Below are positions 35,053 to 43,698 of a DNA stretch of 64,000 nucleotides, piece after piece. The stretch's first letter is position 1. Every line of letters begins with the position of its first letter. The position numbers were made by a program, and so were the translations under genes. A model generated the notes under the pieces. It searched no databases. It was not told the DNA's origin and saw only the letters and a list, made by a program, of their open reading frames with translations. The stretch covers positions 1 to 64,000 of the forward strand of contig NZ_QQOA01000021.1 of the NCBI RefSeq assembly GCF_003443895.1, read 5' to 3'. Origin of the DNA: Paraburkholderia phosphatilytica. Lineage in GTDB: Bacteria > Pseudomonadota > Gammaproteobacteria > Burkholderiales > Burkholderiaceae.

Positions 35053-36354
35053 TCACTGCCGGTCCATGTCGCGCGCTTTCGCGTAGCCGGTCAGCTCCAG
35101 ATAACCGCGTCCGGCCGCCGCGCCGTTGCGCGTCAGCGTGACCGCGCCCTCCCAGTACACCGCGCCGGTCGAATCGCGCGAGTCGAGTTCCTGATCGTCC
35201 AGTAGCGGCATGAGCTGCCATACGTCGGCGCCCGTATGGACCGTCATCGCGACGGGCCAGCTCGTGCCGGTGCGCGACGAGCGCCATGTGCGGTCCGGCG
35301 CGAAACCCACCTCGCCAGGTCCGAAACGCGTGACATGGCCGCTCGCATCGCGCAGCGTGCCCTGCGCCCAGACGTCGCGGCCATCGCGGCCGCGCACCCG
35401 AAACGCCATCAGTGCGCCGCCGTCGGCGAGATTCGCGCCGAGCCAGTCCCAGCCGACCGCATCGCCGCTCAGCAGCGTGCTCGACCATTCATGGTCGAGC
35501 CATGCGCTGCCGGTGACCGGCGTCGGCAGCGCCGACTTCGCCGCGGTCCGCCCGTCCGCGCGCGCGCCGGCAGCGACGGGGCGCGTCACGCTGCCGCTCA
35601 CGCGCAATTGCGGCTGGCTGTAGTAGTCGCTCGCCTGCGACGGGGACGGCCCCTTGCGCGAATAGCCGTGATCGCCCTGCAACAGCGGCGGCTGCGTCGG
35701 CGTCAACGACAGATGTAGCGCGAAGTCCGCGGCATCCACATCCACCGCGTAATGGCCGTCCGCTTCGCGCACCATGCGCCACGCGTCCAGCTTGACGTCG
35801 GTGTTGCCGGTTTTCGCATACACGAGGCCGAAGCCCGCACGCGCGATCCGTTGATCGTGCACCGAGCGGCCGAACGCCGGATCGCTCAGCGCCGCGTGCG
35901 CGATGATCAGCTGTGTCGGCGCGAATGCGCTCGGGTCGTTCGAAGGATGGCCGGTCGCCGAGCGGAAGAACGTGATCTGGAAACCGAGCGGACGATGATC
36001 GGGCGTGTCGAGCCAGCCGGTTGCGTACCACCATTCGAGCCGGAAGGCGGGATGCGCGCCGCTGTCCTGCGGAAACGCGACGGCGTAGCCGGGCTGGATC
36101 GCGGCGAAAGTCGTGGAGTTCGCGGCGGCGTGTTCTGAACCTGACGATGTGTTTGCAGCGGATGAAGCCGCGGCAGCGACGGATTCATCGGCGAGCACAG
36201 CCGCGCCCGGCGCGCACAGCATCGCCAAGTACATCATCGCGAGCGCCACCGTTGCGAAGCGCCTCCCCAACACCCAGCGCGCGCCGCGCGCACCCGGTTC
36301 CATTCGACGGACGCGCCGTTTGCGCACAACGTTCCAGTGTCCGGCCTTGCACAT
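35053..36354 (-). CDS. Exported CrtC/AttH-like lipocalin-fold protein of an ABC operon
   Basis: A protein of about 433 residues with an N-terminal signal-like helix (VALAMMYLAMLCAPGAAVLA). The rest matches the carotenoid 1,2-hydratase/AttH family: FRLEWWYATGWLDTPDHRPLG, FQITFFRSATG, LIIAHAALSDP, and SAWLDHEWSS with WDWLGANLADGGALMAF. ATG 36354 overlaps the permease stop (TGATG); ATG 36303 is a possible shorter start. It is the last gene of an ATPase-permease-AttH operon, a conserved trio (AttE-F-G-H-like), so it is probably the periplasmic partner of the ABC exporter, not a carotenoid enzyme. Confidence 0.85.
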   Translation of the reverse strand: MCKAGHWNVVRKRRVRRMEPGARGARWVLGRRFATVALAMMYLAMLCAPGAAVLADESVAAAASSAANTSSGSEHAAANSTTFAAIQPGYAVAFPQDSGAHPAFRLEWWYATGWLDTPDHRPLGFQITFFRSATGHPSNDPSAFAPTQLIIAHAALSDPAFGRSVHDQRIARAGFGLVYAKTGNTDVKLDAWRMVREADGHYAVDVDAADFALHLSLTPTQPPLLQGDHGYSRKGPSPSQASDYYSQPQLRVSGSVTRPVAAGARADGRTAAKSALPTPVTGSAWLDHEWSSTLLSGDAVGWDWLGANLADGGALMAFRVRGRDGRDVWAQGTLRDASGHVTRFGPGEVGFAPDRTWRSSRTGTSWPVAMTVHTGADVWQLMPLLDDQELDSRDSTGAVYWEGAVTLTRNGAAAGRGYLELTGYAKARDMDRQ

Positions 36355-39056
36355 CACCAGTCCTCCCGAACCGCGCGCACCGCGTCGAGCGACACCGCGC
36401 GGCGGCCCGCGATCACCGCGGTCGCGCACGACGACGCCAGCATCACGACGCCGATCCCCGCGAGCAGACCCCACGGCACATGCAGCGACATGCTCCAGTG
36501 GAACGACTGCGGGTTGACCACGAACACGAGGATCAGGCTGATCGCGAAACCGAGCACGCCGCCCATCGCGATGCCGAGCGCGGTCAGCAGCCCGCCTTCG
36601 GTGGCGAGCAGCGCGAGGATCTGGCGGCGCGTGACGCCCACGTGCCGCAGCATGCCGAATTCGCGCGAGCGCGCGAGGGTCTGCGCGGAAAAGGTTGCCG
36701 CGACGCCGAACAGCCCGATCACGATCGCGACCGCTTCCAGCAGATAGGTGATCGCGAAGCTGCGGTCGAAGATCGTCAGCGTGCGGGCGCGGATGTCGCC
36801 GGGTTGCGAGAACTGCAGCGCCGCGCCGAACGGCAGCGCGCGCAGCGCGGCGATCACGTCGCCGGCATGCGCGCCCGGCGCGAGCGTGATCGCGGCGTCG
36901 GTGGCGGCGGTGTCGCCCGTCAGCCGCCGGTAGTCGGCAAGGCGCAGTTGCAGCGCGCCGGTCTGCCGCACGTAGTCGCGCCAGATGCCGGCGACGACGA
37001 ACGTCTGCTCTCGTGTTTTGCCGTTCGCATTTTCGTGCGCCCCGCCGATCGGCAGATGAATGCGCGCGCCGACGCGATAGCCGTACAGATCGACCATCGC
37101 CTCGGAGGCCCACACCGGCGTTTCGTCGGCGCGCCACGCGGACGGCGGCAGCACCGCGCCGGACATCTGCAGTTGCGCGCCGGGATCGGCCGCATCGATG
37201 TCGCGCCCGAGCAGCACCACCGGCGGCCGCGAAGGATCGAGCGTGAGCTGCGATGCGCGCACGAACGCGGCCGACTTCACGCCCGGCGCGGCGGCAATCT
37301 GCCGCTGCTGCGCGAGGTCGAGCGTGCCGGTATCGCCGCTCGCCGCGACCCGCACGTACAGATCCGCGGACAGCAGATGCTCGAGCCACACTTCGACCGA
37401 CACGCGAAAACTCGACACCATGATCGCCATCGCGACGATCAGCGCGAAGCTCGACAGCACGCCGCCCATCGCGATCGACGCCTGGCCCGGCGCGTTCGCG
37501 AGTCGCGCGAACGCGAGCGTCGTAGTCGGCGATGTGGCGCTTCGGGCTGCACCATGGGCCGCGCGACGCGCTGTACGACGTGCTGTACGACGATCCAGCA
37601 CGCGAAACAGCACCGCGGTACAGCGCGGCATCAACGCGATCCCGCCGACCAGCAGCAGCGCCACCGCGAGATAACCGGCGATCGGCGTATCGAAGAGCGG
37701 CGGCGCCTGCGTCAATGCGCCCGCGGCGACCAGCGCGTACACGGCCGGCCACGGCGTGGACAGCCGCGCGAGCGCGCCCTCCTCGCTGCCGGCCTTCAGC
37801 GCGGGCGCGGGCCGCGCGCGCGCCGCTTCAAGCGCCGGCACGAGGCTGCCCAGCACCGCGACGCCGATGCCGAGGCACAGGAAAATCGCGCTCGCGACCG
37901 GCTCGAAGGCGACGGTCGGCCGCACGCCCGGAAAGTAGCCGCCGCCGAGATCGCTGCCGAAGAAACGCAGCGCGACACCGGCGATCGCATAGCCCGCGGC
38001 GATGCCGCCGAGCGCACCGAAGAGCCCGAGCAACGCGCCTTCGAGCAGCACCTGCCGCAACAGTTGCGCGCGCGTGAGCCCAAGCACGCGCAGCATCGCG
38101 AACTGCGCGCGCCGCCGCACGACGCCGAGCGCCTGGGTCGAGAACACGAGGAACGCGCCGGTGAAAAGCGCGACGAGCGCCAGCACGTTCATGTTGATCC
38201 GGTACGCGCGCGACAGCCGGTCGGTGCGGCTCTCCACATCGCGCGGCTCCGATACGACCAGGCCAGCGTTTTCGTCGGCTCCGTCGGTTCCGCCGCCCTG
38301 GCCCGCGACGCGTGCCTGCAGTTCGCGCCGGAAGCGCTCGCGGTCCACACCGCGCTCGAGTTGCAGATCGACCCGCGACAGCTTGCCGACGCGATCGAAA
38401 CGCCATTGCGCGGCAGCGATATCCATCACCGCGATGCGCTGCCCGGGCCGCGCCCGCACGATTCCGCCGGCCACGCGAAAACGCACGAACGCGGTGCCGC
38501 TCTGCAGCGCGATCGTGTCGCCGGTGCGTACGCCGAGCCAGGCCTCAGCCGCCGGCGACAGGAACACCGTATCGGCCGCGAGCGTATCGAACGGGTGCTG
38601 CGCGGCGGGCACGCCGGTCAGATCGGGCGCGATGCGGCTCGCGCGGAAGACGTCGATGCCGAGCACCTTCAGCGGCGTCGTGCGACCCGGCACCGCGGCA
38701 TCGAACTCGAGCACCGGGCTCGCGACCGCGACGCCCGGCAGCGACGCGAGCCGCGGATACCACGTGTCGCTGAAGGTCGGACCCGCGCCGCGCACGAGCA
38801 GATCCGCCTGCCCGGACAGGCTGCGCGCCGCCGCGGAAAACTCGTTGAACGCCGCGCTGTTGATCAATTGCACCGCGTAGCCGAGCGCGACGCCCAGCGC
38901 GATCGTCGCGATCGCGATCAGCGCGCGGCCGCGATGGCTGCGCCATTCGGCGACGAGCAGCCAGCGCGCGAGCCTGCGCAGGCCGCTTCGGCTTGCGCTT
39001 TCCCGTTCGCGTTCGCCTGAAGCTTGCCGCGGTGGCGAATGAAGCGTGTCAGCCAT
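36354..39056 (-). CDS. FtsX/MacB-type ABC transporter permease
   Basis: A 900-residue permease of the large, duplicated FtsX type: an N-terminal helix, a periplasmic MacB-like core domain, four further helices (around residues 290-490), a second periplasmic domain and a last group of helices near the C-terminus. An arginine/alanine-rich stretch (RRTARRTARRAAHGAARSA) sits in a cytoplasmic linker. It overlaps the ATPase gene by eight bases and the AttH-like gene by one base. Such systems move lipids, lipoproteins or exported molecules rather than importing nutrients. Confidence 0.9.
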   Translation of the reverse strand: MADTLHSPPRQASGERERESASRSGLRRLARWLLVAEWRSHRGRALIAIATIALGVALGYAVQLINSAAFNEFSAAARSLSGQADLLVRGAGPTFSDTWYPRLASLPGVAVASPVLEFDAAVPGRTTPLKVLGIDVFRASRIAPDLTGVPAAQHPFDTLAADTVFLSPAAEAWLGVRTGDTIALQSGTAFVRFRVAGGIVRARPGQRIAVMDIAAAQWRFDRVGKLSRVDLQLERGVDRERFRRELQARVAGQGGGTDGADENAGLVVSEPRDVESRTDRLSRAYRINMNVLALVALFTGAFLVFSTQALGVVRRRAQFAMLRVLGLTRAQLLRQVLLEGALLGLFGALGGIAAGYAIAGVALRFFGSDLGGGYFPGVRPTVAFEPVASAIFLCLGIGVAVLGSLVPALEAARARPAPALKAGSEEGALARLSTPWPAVYALVAAGALTQAPPLFDTPIAGYLAVALLLVGGIALMPRCTAVLFRVLDRRTARRTARRAAHGAARSATSPTTTLAFARLANAPGQASIAMGGVLSSFALIVAMAIMVSSFRVSVEVWLEHLLSADLYVRVAASGDTGTLDLAQQRQIAAAPGVKSAAFVRASQLTLDPSRPPVVLLGRDIDAADPGAQLQMSGAVLPPSAWRADETPVWASEAMVDLYGYRVGARIHLPIGGAHENANGKTREQTFVVAGIWRDYVRQTGALQLRLADYRRLTGDTAATDAAITLAPGAHAGDVIAALRALPFGAALQFSQPGDIRARTLTIFDRSFAITYLLEAVAIVIGLFGVAATFSAQTLARSREFGMLRHVGVTRRQILALLATEGGLLTALGIAMGGVLGFAISLILVFVVNPQSFHWSMSLHVPWGLLAGIGVVMLASSCATAVIAGRRAVSLDAVRAVREDW

Positions 39057-39837
39057 GCGAGGTCCGGGAGTGACGTTGCACGCCCGCGTCTTCGGTGGTT
39101 AAACGCGATCGCATCCGTTCCGCGGGATGCAGCGTGCCTTCGCTCAGGATCAGCACGCGGTCGGCGAACGCGGCCGCCGCCTCCGAGTGCGTGACCATCA
39201 TCGTGGCCGCGCCGTTCGCGCGCGTCTCGTCGCGCAGCATGGCGAGCACGCCGTGCGCGGTATCGGGATCGAGATTGCCGGTCGGCTCGTCGGCGAGCAG
39301 CAGCGACGGGCGATGCACGAGTGCCCGCGCGATCGCGACGCGCTGCAGTTCGCCGCCGGACAGCTGGCGCGGCAGGTCGTCGCCGCGTCCGTCCAGCCCG
39401 ACTGCCGCGAGCATCTGCCGTGCGTGCTCCGGCGGCAGGCCGTTGAGCAGCAGCGGCAACGCGACGTTCTGCGCGAGCGTCAGATGCGGCAGCACGTGGA
39501 ACGCCTGGAACACGAAGCCGAGCTTGCGGCGGCGCAGCTTCGTCGCCGCATCGTCGTCGAGCGACGTGACCGACGCGCCGTCGATCCGCACGTCGCCGCT
39601 GTCCGCGCGGTCGAGGCCCGCGATCAGGTTGAGCAGTGTCGATTTGCCGACCCCGGAATCGCCCATGATCGCGACGAACTCGCCGCGCGCCAGCGTGAAA
39701 TGCAGATTCGCCAGCACGATGCGGTTCGCGCCGTAGGTTTTCGTGAGCGCATCGCACTCGAGCGCCGGCCGCGATGCGGCGGCAGGTGGCGCGGTGGTGT
39801 GGGTATCGGGTTGTGCGGCGTCGGGCGTGGCGTGCAT
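39049..39837 (-). CDS. LolD/MacB-type ABC transporter ATP-binding protein
   Basis: A 262-residue ABC ATPase. Walker A is GDSGVGKST, the signature is LSGGELQRVAIARAL, and Walker B is LLLADEPTGNLD, the form typical of LolD, MacB and FtsE. The extra N-terminal 25 residues are polar and proline/alanine-rich. It is the first gene of the ATPase-FtsX permease-AttH operon and presumably powers that permease. The exported substrate is unknown. Confidence 0.94.
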   Translation of the reverse strand: MHATPDAAQPDTHTTAPPAAASRPALECDALTKTYGANRIVLANLHFTLARGEFVAIMGDSGVGKSTLLNLIAGLDRADSGDVRIDGASVTSLDDDAATKLRRRKLGFVFQAFHVLPHLTLAQNVALPLLLNGLPPEHARQMLAAVGLDGRGDDLPRQLSGGELQRVAIARALVHRPSLLLADEPTGNLDPDTAHGVLAMLRDETRANGAATMMVTHSEAAAAFADRVLILSEGTLHPAERMRSRLTTEDAGVQRHSRTSHG

Positions 39838-39998
39838 GAAGGTCGCGTGGGTCGGACAGTCGGACTTTCGGGCTCGCGGCGGGTACGGACTCGCCGCGCT
39901 CGCTCAAGTTTGCCACCACGCGGACATGCGTGCTGCGGAGCACTCAACGCCGATCCGGCGATACAGCGATGCGTGTATCGCGAACGCGATGCGTGACG

Positions 39999-40658
39999 CT
40001 ACACGCCCATCGCTTGCGCGAGCATCGCCACGCCCACGCCGACCGCCGCCACGCCGATCGCGCGCACCATGACGCCACGACCGCGAACCGGCGCGACACG
40101 TTCGGCGGCGATGGCGACCGTCACGGCCATCATCGCCCACAGATCCATCACGCCGACCGCGAGCAGCGCCAGCATCAGGTTTCCGCAGCACGATCCGCAA
40201 CGCAGCCCGAGCCGCACGCCATGACGCAACGCCGAACCCGCATCGGCGGGCAACGCGCGCCCGCAACCCGGCACCGCGCGACAGCACGCGAGCCGCTGCG
40301 CTTTCCATGCGGTGAACTGCAGCGCGCCGGCGATCACGACGACCCACGCCGCCGCGAACGGAACGGCGCGCGCAAGCGCCGGCGCCTGCATCTCGAGCGC
40401 GGCCAACGCGGCGCCGAGCGGAAAGACGGCCACGCCCACCAGCAGCCACACGAAGAAGTACCCCGCGCCGGCCAGCAACGTCAGCAGCGCGCGCCGCGCT
40501 TCACCCGCGCCGCGCACCGCCGCGCGATAACGCCACAGCATCGGCACGCACGCGGGCAGCATCATCGCGACCATCATCACGCTCCACACGCCGACGAACG
40601 ACCCGGCGGCGGCAAGCCAGGTCTGTCCGCACATCGGCATCCACATGCCGGGCATCAT
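39999..40658 (-). CDS. DUF2182 membrane protein
   Basis: A 219-residue integral membrane protein of the DUF2182 family (predicted metal-binding). It has about five to six helices with the conserved methionine-rich start of helix 2 (VWSVMMVAMMLPACVPML) and a cysteine cluster (LRCGSCCGNLMLALLAVGVMDLWAM). It lies three bases after the DUF899 stop, so they form an operon. The cysteine and methionine clusters suggest binding of a soft metal such as copper, by inference. Confidence 0.86.
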   Translation of the reverse strand: MMPGMWMPMCGQTWLAAAGSFVGVWSVMMVAMMLPACVPMLWRYRAAVRGAGEARRALLTLLAGAGYFFVWLLVGVAVFPLGAALAALEMQAPALARAVPFAAAWVVVIAGALQFTAWKAQRLACCRAVPGCGRALPADAGSALRHGVRLGLRCGSCCGNLMLALLAVGVMDLWAMMAVTVAIAAERVAPVRGRGVMVRAIGVAAVGVGVAMLAQAMGV

Positions 40659-40661
40659 GCT

Positions 40662-41426
40662 TCACCCTTTCGCGTATTCGTCGTGCCGGCGCCACCAGAT
40701 GCCCGCCTCGTTGCGCCCTTTCGGCGCGCGATCGAGCCACTGGTACATGCCCCACAGGCCGTCGAGTCCGCGCGCATAGGTCGAGTACGTGTGGTAGACG
40801 ACGCCGTCTTCGAGCACGAACGCACTCATGCCCGGCCGGTCGCGCGCATAGGTGGCCGCATCGGTGCCGCAGGTCGCCGCGAACTGCGCGACGGGCGCGG
40901 GAGGCGGCGTCACGTCCATCGCGTGGCCGCCGCGCGCGTAGTTGTATTCGACCTCGCCGCCGCGCTGCTGCGCTTCGGTGAACGACACGTTGAAGTCGTA
41001 GTTGAAGTCGTTGCCGTGCGACGACGCCCACGGGAACGACCAGCCCATCCGCTTGCGGTACGCCAGCAGCTGCGCGAGCGGCGCGCGCGACACGGCCATC
41101 AGCTTCACGTCGTGATTCGCGAGATGAACGGCGAAACCGTCGAAGCCATCCGCGATCGACGAGCACGACGGGCAGCCCGCCTTGTAGTCCGGCCCGTACA
41201 TGAAGTGATAGACGATCAGCTGCGAGCGGCCGTCGAACAGGTCCTTCAGCGACGTGCTGCCCGCTTCGGTCTCGAACCAGAACGGCTTGTCGACGGGCAC
41301 CCACGGCAGTGCCTGGCGCTGCTGCGCGAGCTCGTCGCTGCGCCGCGTGAATTCCTTTTCCGCCGCGAGCAGTTCGAGCCGTGCCGCCAGCCAGGTCTCG
41401 CGGGTTCCGGTTGCATGCGTTGCCAT
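40662..41426 (-). CDS. DUF899 thioredoxin-like protein (second of two)
   Basis: A 254-residue DUF899 protein: LARLELLAAEKEFTRRSDEL, LKDLFDGRSQLIVYHFMYGPD, a CxxC at CPSCSSIADGF, and ARGLDGLWGMYQWLDRAPKGR at the end. It is only moderately similar to the protein at 26298-27011. It is co-transcribed with the DUF2182 gene and divergent from a winged-helix regulator, suggesting a regulated thiol or metal function. Confidence 0.88.
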   Translation of the reverse strand: MATHATGTRETWLAARLELLAAEKEFTRRSDELAQQRQALPWVPVDKPFWFETEAGSTSLKDLFDGRSQLIVYHFMYGPDYKAGCPSCSSIADGFDGFAVHLANHDVKLMAVSRAPLAQLLAYRKRMGWSFPWASSHGNDFNYDFNVSFTEAQQRGGEVEYNYARGGHAMDVTPPPAPVAQFAATCGTDAATYARDRPGMSAFVLEDGVVYHTYSTYARGLDGLWGMYQWLDRAPKGRNEAGIWWRRHDEYAKG

Positions 41427-41622
41427 TGCTCATTCCTCCGATGTCGATGGGAGTTCGCGTTTCGGTGCTCACTCCGGTTTGTGCGATGTGGTGCGGTGCG
41501 GGTCGTCCCGCCACGCCGCACCTGGCGGATCGGTCGATCGCCGTGTCGGTGCTGTATTGGCACCGTGTTAGATTAGGCGCGGGCTTCGAACCGGGGGGAG
41601 TGACAAGTGTGTCGGGATTCCG

Positions 41623-42849
41623 ATGAGCATGGACTCGCTGGTCACCGCCGCGGCGCGCGCGCTCGCCGCGGGTGATCCGCTCGGCGCGCTGAACCGCGTC
41701 GCGCTGCGCGACGATGCGCCCGCGCTCGCGCTGCGCGGCATCGCGATGGCGCAGCTCGGCGATCTGGCCCGTGCGAAGGCGCTGTTGCGCAGCGCCGCGC
41801 GCGCGTTCGGCCCGCGCGAAACCGTGGCCCGCGCGCGCTGCGTCGTCGCCGAAGCCGAGATCGCGCTGGCGTCGCGCGACCTCGGCTGGCCGCCCAGGGC
41901 GCTCGATTCCGCGCGGCAGACCCTCGAAGCGCACGGCGATCACCTGAACGCCGCGCATGCACGCTATCTCGACATTCGCCGTCTGTTGCTGATCGGCAAG
42001 CTCGACGACGCCGAGCGTCTGCTCGCGAGTCTCGATCCTTCACCCTTCCCACCCGCGCTGCGTGCCGCGCACGCGCTGATCGTCGCGGGCATCGCGATGC
42101 GGCGTCTGCATACCGCGACGGCGCGCGCCGCGCTCGACGAAGCCGCACGCGCGGCGCGGCAGGCCGGCATCGCGGCATTGACCGCGGAAATCGACCACGC
42201 GGCGCGCCTGCTCGATGCGCCGGCCGCCCGGCTGATCGTGCGCGGTCACGAGCGCCCCATGCTGCTCGAGGACGTGGAAGCGCTGCTGGCATCGAAGGCG
42301 TTCGTCGTGGATGCGTGCCGGCATGTGGTGCGCGACGGCAACACGACGGTGTCGCTCGCGACGCGCCCGGTGCTGTTCGAACTGGCCCGCGCGCTCGCCG
42401 AAGCATGGCCCGACGACGTGCCGCGCGACACGCTGATCGCGCGGGCCTTCCGCACGAAGCACGCGGACGACACGCATCGCGCGCGGCTGCGTGTCGAGAT
42501 CGGCCGGCTGCGCTCGCTGCTGTCGACGCTCGCGAACGTCGACGCGACGAAGCAGGGTTTCGCGCTCGTGCCGTTCGATGCGAGCGAGGTGGCGGTGCTC
42601 GCGCGGCCCGTCGAAGAGAAGCACGCGGCGGTGCTCGCGTTCCTCGCGGACGGCGAATCGTGGTCGAGTTCGGCGCTCGCGCTGGCGCTCGGCGCGAGCC
42701 AGCGCACGGTGCAACGCGCGCTCGACGCGCTCGCGGCCGACGACAAGGTGCAGTCGTTCGGCTACGGACGCGCGCGCCGCTGGACGACGCCGCCTGTGCC
42801 CGGATTCGCGACCACCTTGTTACTCCCGGCGCCGCTGCCGGGCGATTAG
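41623..42849 (+). CDS. TPR-like protein with C-terminal winged-helix domains
   Basis: A 408-residue protein. The N-terminal half (to about residue 200) is a helical repeat region resembling tetratricopeptide repeats (ALRGIAMAQLGDLARAKALL, ARYLDIRRLLLIGKLDDAERLL). The C-terminal half looks like two winged helices, one with RALAEAWPDDVPRDTLIARA and one with SSSALALALGASQRTVQRAL. It is divergent from the DUF899-DUF2182 operon across 196 bp, so it is probably its regulator. No effector domain was recognised. ATG 41623 has a weak GGGA site. Confidence 0.75.
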   Translation: MSMDSLVTAAARALAAGDPLGALNRVALRDDAPALALRGIAMAQLGDLARAKALLRSAARAFGPRETVARARCVVAEAEIALASRDLGWPPRALDSARQTLEAHGDHLNAAHARYLDIRRLLLIGKLDDAERLLASLDPSPFPPALRAAHALIVAGIAMRRLHTATARAALDEAARAARQAGIAALTAEIDHAARLLDAPAARLIVRGHERPMLLEDVEALLASKAFVVDACRHVVRDGNTTVSLATRPVLFELARALAEAWPDDVPRDTLIARAFRTKHADDTHRARLRVEIGRLRSLLSTLANVDATKQGFALVPFDASEVAVLARPVEEKHAAVLAFLADGESWSSSALALALGASQRTVQRALDALAADDKVQSFGYGRARRWTTPPVPGFATTLLLPAPLPGD

Positions 42850-42888
42850 GATGGGTTCATCGACCGTTCATTACGTGAGGATGAAGAC

Positions 42889-43530
42889 ATGAAGCGCTCC
42901 GCAGCCACCATCGTTCGCGAATACGGACCCTTTCCCGGCGTCGACAAGGTGCACGGGCTCACGTACGACGGCAGCCGGGTCTGGTTCGCGGCCGGCGATC
43001 ATATCGAGGCGCTCGATCCGGCGAGCGGCGAGACGCTGCGCTCGATCGACGTCGCCGCGCACGCCGGCACGGCCTTCGACGGCCGGCACCTGTTCCAGAT
43101 CGCCGAGGATCGCATCCACAAGATCGATCCGCAGACGGGCCGCGTGCTCGCCACCATTCCGGCGCCCGGCGGCGGCGGCGATTCGGGGCTCGCGTGGGCC
43201 GAGGGCTCGCTGTGGGTCGGGGTGTACCGCGAACGGAAAATCCATCAGGTCGATCCGCACACTGGCGCGATCCTGCGGAGCATCGAGACGAGCCGGTTCG
43301 TGACCGGTGTCACGTGGGTCGACGGCGAACTCTGGCACGGCACCTGGGAAGGCGACGAAAGCGATCTGCGACACATCGATCCACGCACGGGCGAGGTGCT
43401 GGAGCAGATCGACATGCCGGCGGGCATCGGCGTGTCGGGGCTCGAGTCCGATGGCCACGACCAGTTCTTCTGCGGCGGCGGCACGAGCGGCAAGGTGCGC
43501 GCGGTGCGGCGGCCGAAGCGCGATGCGTGA
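42889..43530 (+). CDS. Beta-propeller protein (Vgb/glutamine cyclotransferase-like)
   Basis: A 213-residue cytoplasmic protein built of about five repeats of 35-40 residues with the pattern hxxDGxxLWxGxxxxIxxIDPxTGxVLxxI (for example LTYDGSRVWFAAGDHIEALD and LWVGVYRERKIHQVDPHTG). This is a small beta-propeller related to virginiamycin B lyase and glutaminyl cyclotransferases. No signal peptide and no clear catalytic residues are visible, so enzymatic function is uncertain. It lies 40 bp after the winged-helix gene and may be in the same transcript. Confidence 0.78.
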   Translation: MKRSAATIVREYGPFPGVDKVHGLTYDGSRVWFAAGDHIEALDPASGETLRSIDVAAHAGTAFDGRHLFQIAEDRIHKIDPQTGRVLATIPAPGGGGDSGLAWAEGSLWVGVYRERKIHQVDPHTGAILRSIETSRFVTGVTWVDGELWHGTWEGDESDLRHIDPRTGEVLEQIDMPAGIGVSGLESDGHDQFFCGGGTSGKVRAVRRPKRDA

Positions 43531-43698
43531 CGACGTGCCTGCGATGGCGTGTTGCCGCGGTGGGGTTAGCGCGCGACGGTGATCTCGCGACTCGGCGATA
43601 ATTGGTGTCATCGTCGTTGTTATGACGTTCCGTATTCCGCCAAGCTTCATCCGCTGCCGCAACGCACGCGGATGAATGAGCCGGCCACCTGACGCCTG

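Noticed and set aside
35053..36354. Carotenoid 1,2-hydratase function
   Set aside because: No carotenoid genes are nearby. The fold is shared with AttH proteins and the operon context is an ABC exporter.
36355..37752. Apparent upstream extension of the CrtC/AttH-like protein by more than 450 codons
   Set aside because: It lies antisense-frame within the permease gene and is Arg/Gly-rich. The signal-like helix and overlapping ATG at 36354 mark the true start.
36021..39020. A plus-strand frame of about 1000 codons across the ABC permease
   Set aside because: Arg/Ala/Gln-rich with no motif. The permease on the minus strand overlaps both neighbours as expected for an operon.
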